Source: Clostridia bacterium (GTDB lineage Bacteria > Bacillota > Clostridia > Oscillospirales > Acutalibacteraceae). Taken from it: a stretch of 64,000 nucleotides of DNA. The notes beneath the pieces were generated by a model. The model was not told the DNA's origin. It made no database searches and saw nothing but the letters and a program-made list of their open reading frames with translations. How positions within the stretch are numbered: the first letter of the stretch is position 1; each line of letters starts with the position of its first letter. Made by a program: the position numbers and the translations under genes. Positions 60,634 through 64,000 of the stretch are shown one piece after another. Location: the NCBI GenBank assembly GCA_017440755.1, contig JAFSGP010000015.1, forward strand, positions 1-64,000. The letters are read 5' to 3'.

Positions 60634-60698
60634 ATTTAGGATAGTGTATTTTTCGGGATATTCCCGTGTATAAACCGACAGAAAGGGTTGAATGACCT

Positions 60699-63428
<2,730 letters not shown>

Positions 63429-63456
63429 GTGGCGATTTCACGAAGGAGTGGAGAGC

Positions 63457-64000
63457 ATGAAGACGTATACCATTGTTGCCGGCGTTAACGGGTGCGGCAA
63501 AAGCAGCTTGACCGGCGTTTTGCGCACAGAGATTGGCAATTTGGGTAAAATTATCGATGTAGATAAACTGACGGTCACTTGCGGCGGCGATGTTGTCGAA
63601 GGCGGCAAGATGGCGGTGGCTATCATTGATGAATGTCTGGAAAAGGAGATTTGCTTCACCCAAGAAACCACCTTGTCAGGCGTAAAAACATTAAATACCA
63701 TTAAGCGAGCTATCGATAAGGACTATTACATTCGCCTGTATTATGTCGGCTTGGATACCAAGGAAGAGAGCTTGTTGCGTATTGCCAACCGCGTAAGAAA
63801 AGGCGGTCACAACATCAATGCCGATGCTGTAGCAAAGCGGTTTGACAAGCGATTTGATGACCTGCTTGCCGTACTGCCCTATTGTAACGAAGCGACTTTC
63901 TATGACAACGATAACGGATTTGTCACGGTGGCAAAATACAAGAACGGTGAACTGCAGACCGTCGGGCAGAACCGGCCGCTATGGCTTGAGGAGCTAATCG
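63457..64000 (+). CDS. Zeta-toxin/COG4185-like P-loop kinase (partial)
   Basis: The gene runs off the window's right edge; at least 181 codons are visible. The N-terminus has a Walker A motif GVNGCGKSSL (residues 9-18). Then come a substrate-binding Asp in IIDVDKL, QETTLSGVKTL, a YYVGLDTKEESLLRIANRV segment and RKGGHNINADAVAKRFDKRF. This is the pattern of the zeta-toxin-like predicted ATPases (COG4185). AAGGAG precedes the ATG, 28 nt after secA. No epsilon-type antitoxin gene lies between them, so a toxin role is uncertain; it could be a housekeeping kinase. Confidence 0.75.
   Translation, partial: MKTYTIVAGVNGCGKSSLTGVLRTEIGNLGKIIDVDKLTVTCGGDVVEGGKMAVAIIDECLEKEICFTQETTLSGVKTLNTIKRAIDKDYYIRLYYVGLDTKEESLLRIANRVRKGGHNINADAVAKRFDKRFDDLLAVLPYCNEATFYDNDNGFVTVAKYKNGELQTVGQNRPLWLEELI

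Overview
The window is 64 kb of chromosomal DNA from a monoderm, GC-rich member of the Clostridia, most probably the Oscillospirales (Ruminococcaceae or a relative). This rests on several signs. There is a clostridial IspH-ribosomal protein S1 fusion, a T-box before thrS, an A-type RNase P RNA, and the FtsEX-murein hydrolase module. Other signs are Gls24/YloV and YmdB neighbours, families such as DUF4830, DUF4364, DUF5685, DUF6062 and DUF6897, a cohesin/dockerin secreted protein, Thr-rich linkers on exported proteins, and families of short extragenic palindromes. I saw no prophage, CRISPR array, transposase, rRNA or tRNA gene.

Layout. 1-8.8 kb: structured non-coding DNA, a DUF4830 protein, an RsuA-type pseudouridine synthase, a multitask sugar-ABC ATPase, a CdaR regulator, then ftsE-ftsX-M23 hydrolase activator-S41-like protein. 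8.8-14.7 kb (minus strand): uppP with a cysteine-rich insertion, a YdbC protein, a DivIVA-like protein with a disrupted tail, rnpB, a small membrane protein under a LexA-like box, an aldose epimerase, and a cohesin/dockerin protein. 14.8-17.0 kb: T-box and thrS. 17.5-25.4 kb (minus): an orphan eutS-eutP pair; an RpiR regulator, flavoprotein, cmk and ispH-rpsA operon; and a DUF5685-DnaJ-membrane protein operon. 25.5-27.7 kb: an AT-rich island with a structured leader RNA, an intrinsic terminator and two paralogous lipoproteins. 28-35.8 kb (minus): uvrA, uvrB and an AT-rich PH-domain operon with its own LexA-like promoter. 36-39.3 kb: proBA, a membrane protein and proC. 39.3-48.9 kb: trmB, a DUF4364 gene, a lipoprotein, alr, ugd, a gpsA-tagD fusion, nadE and a large amidase. 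49-53.7 kb (minus): valS and metG. 53.9-59.7 kb: a peptide-type binding protein, gls24, yloV, ymdB and others. 59.8-64 kb: an XRE/DUF2975 pair, secA and a truncated zeta-like kinase gene.

The genes are mostly housekeeping, with a cell-envelope theme: division-linked peptidoglycan hydrolysis (FtsEX and M23 protein, amidase), undecaprenyl phosphate recycling (UppP), D-alanine supply (Alr), UDP-glucuronate (Ugd) and glycerol-3-phosphate/CDP-glycerol (GpsA-TagD). DNA repair (UvrAB) lies near two promoters that carry GAAC-N4-GTTC operators.

The most interesting candidates are: (1) a leader RNA at 25530-25725 whose long basal helix and a downstream terminator can exchange strands, which looks like an undescribed riboswitch or attenuator; (2) an S41 'protease' in the FtsEX operon whose nucleophile serine is glycine; (3) UppP with an inserted pair of CxxC motifs; (4) a GpsA-TagD fusion that would make CDP-glycerol from DHAP in one polypeptide; (5) two LexA-box promoters driving an uncharacterised membrane protein and a PH-domain operon. 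All calls come from reading the sequence; no searches or folding programs were run.
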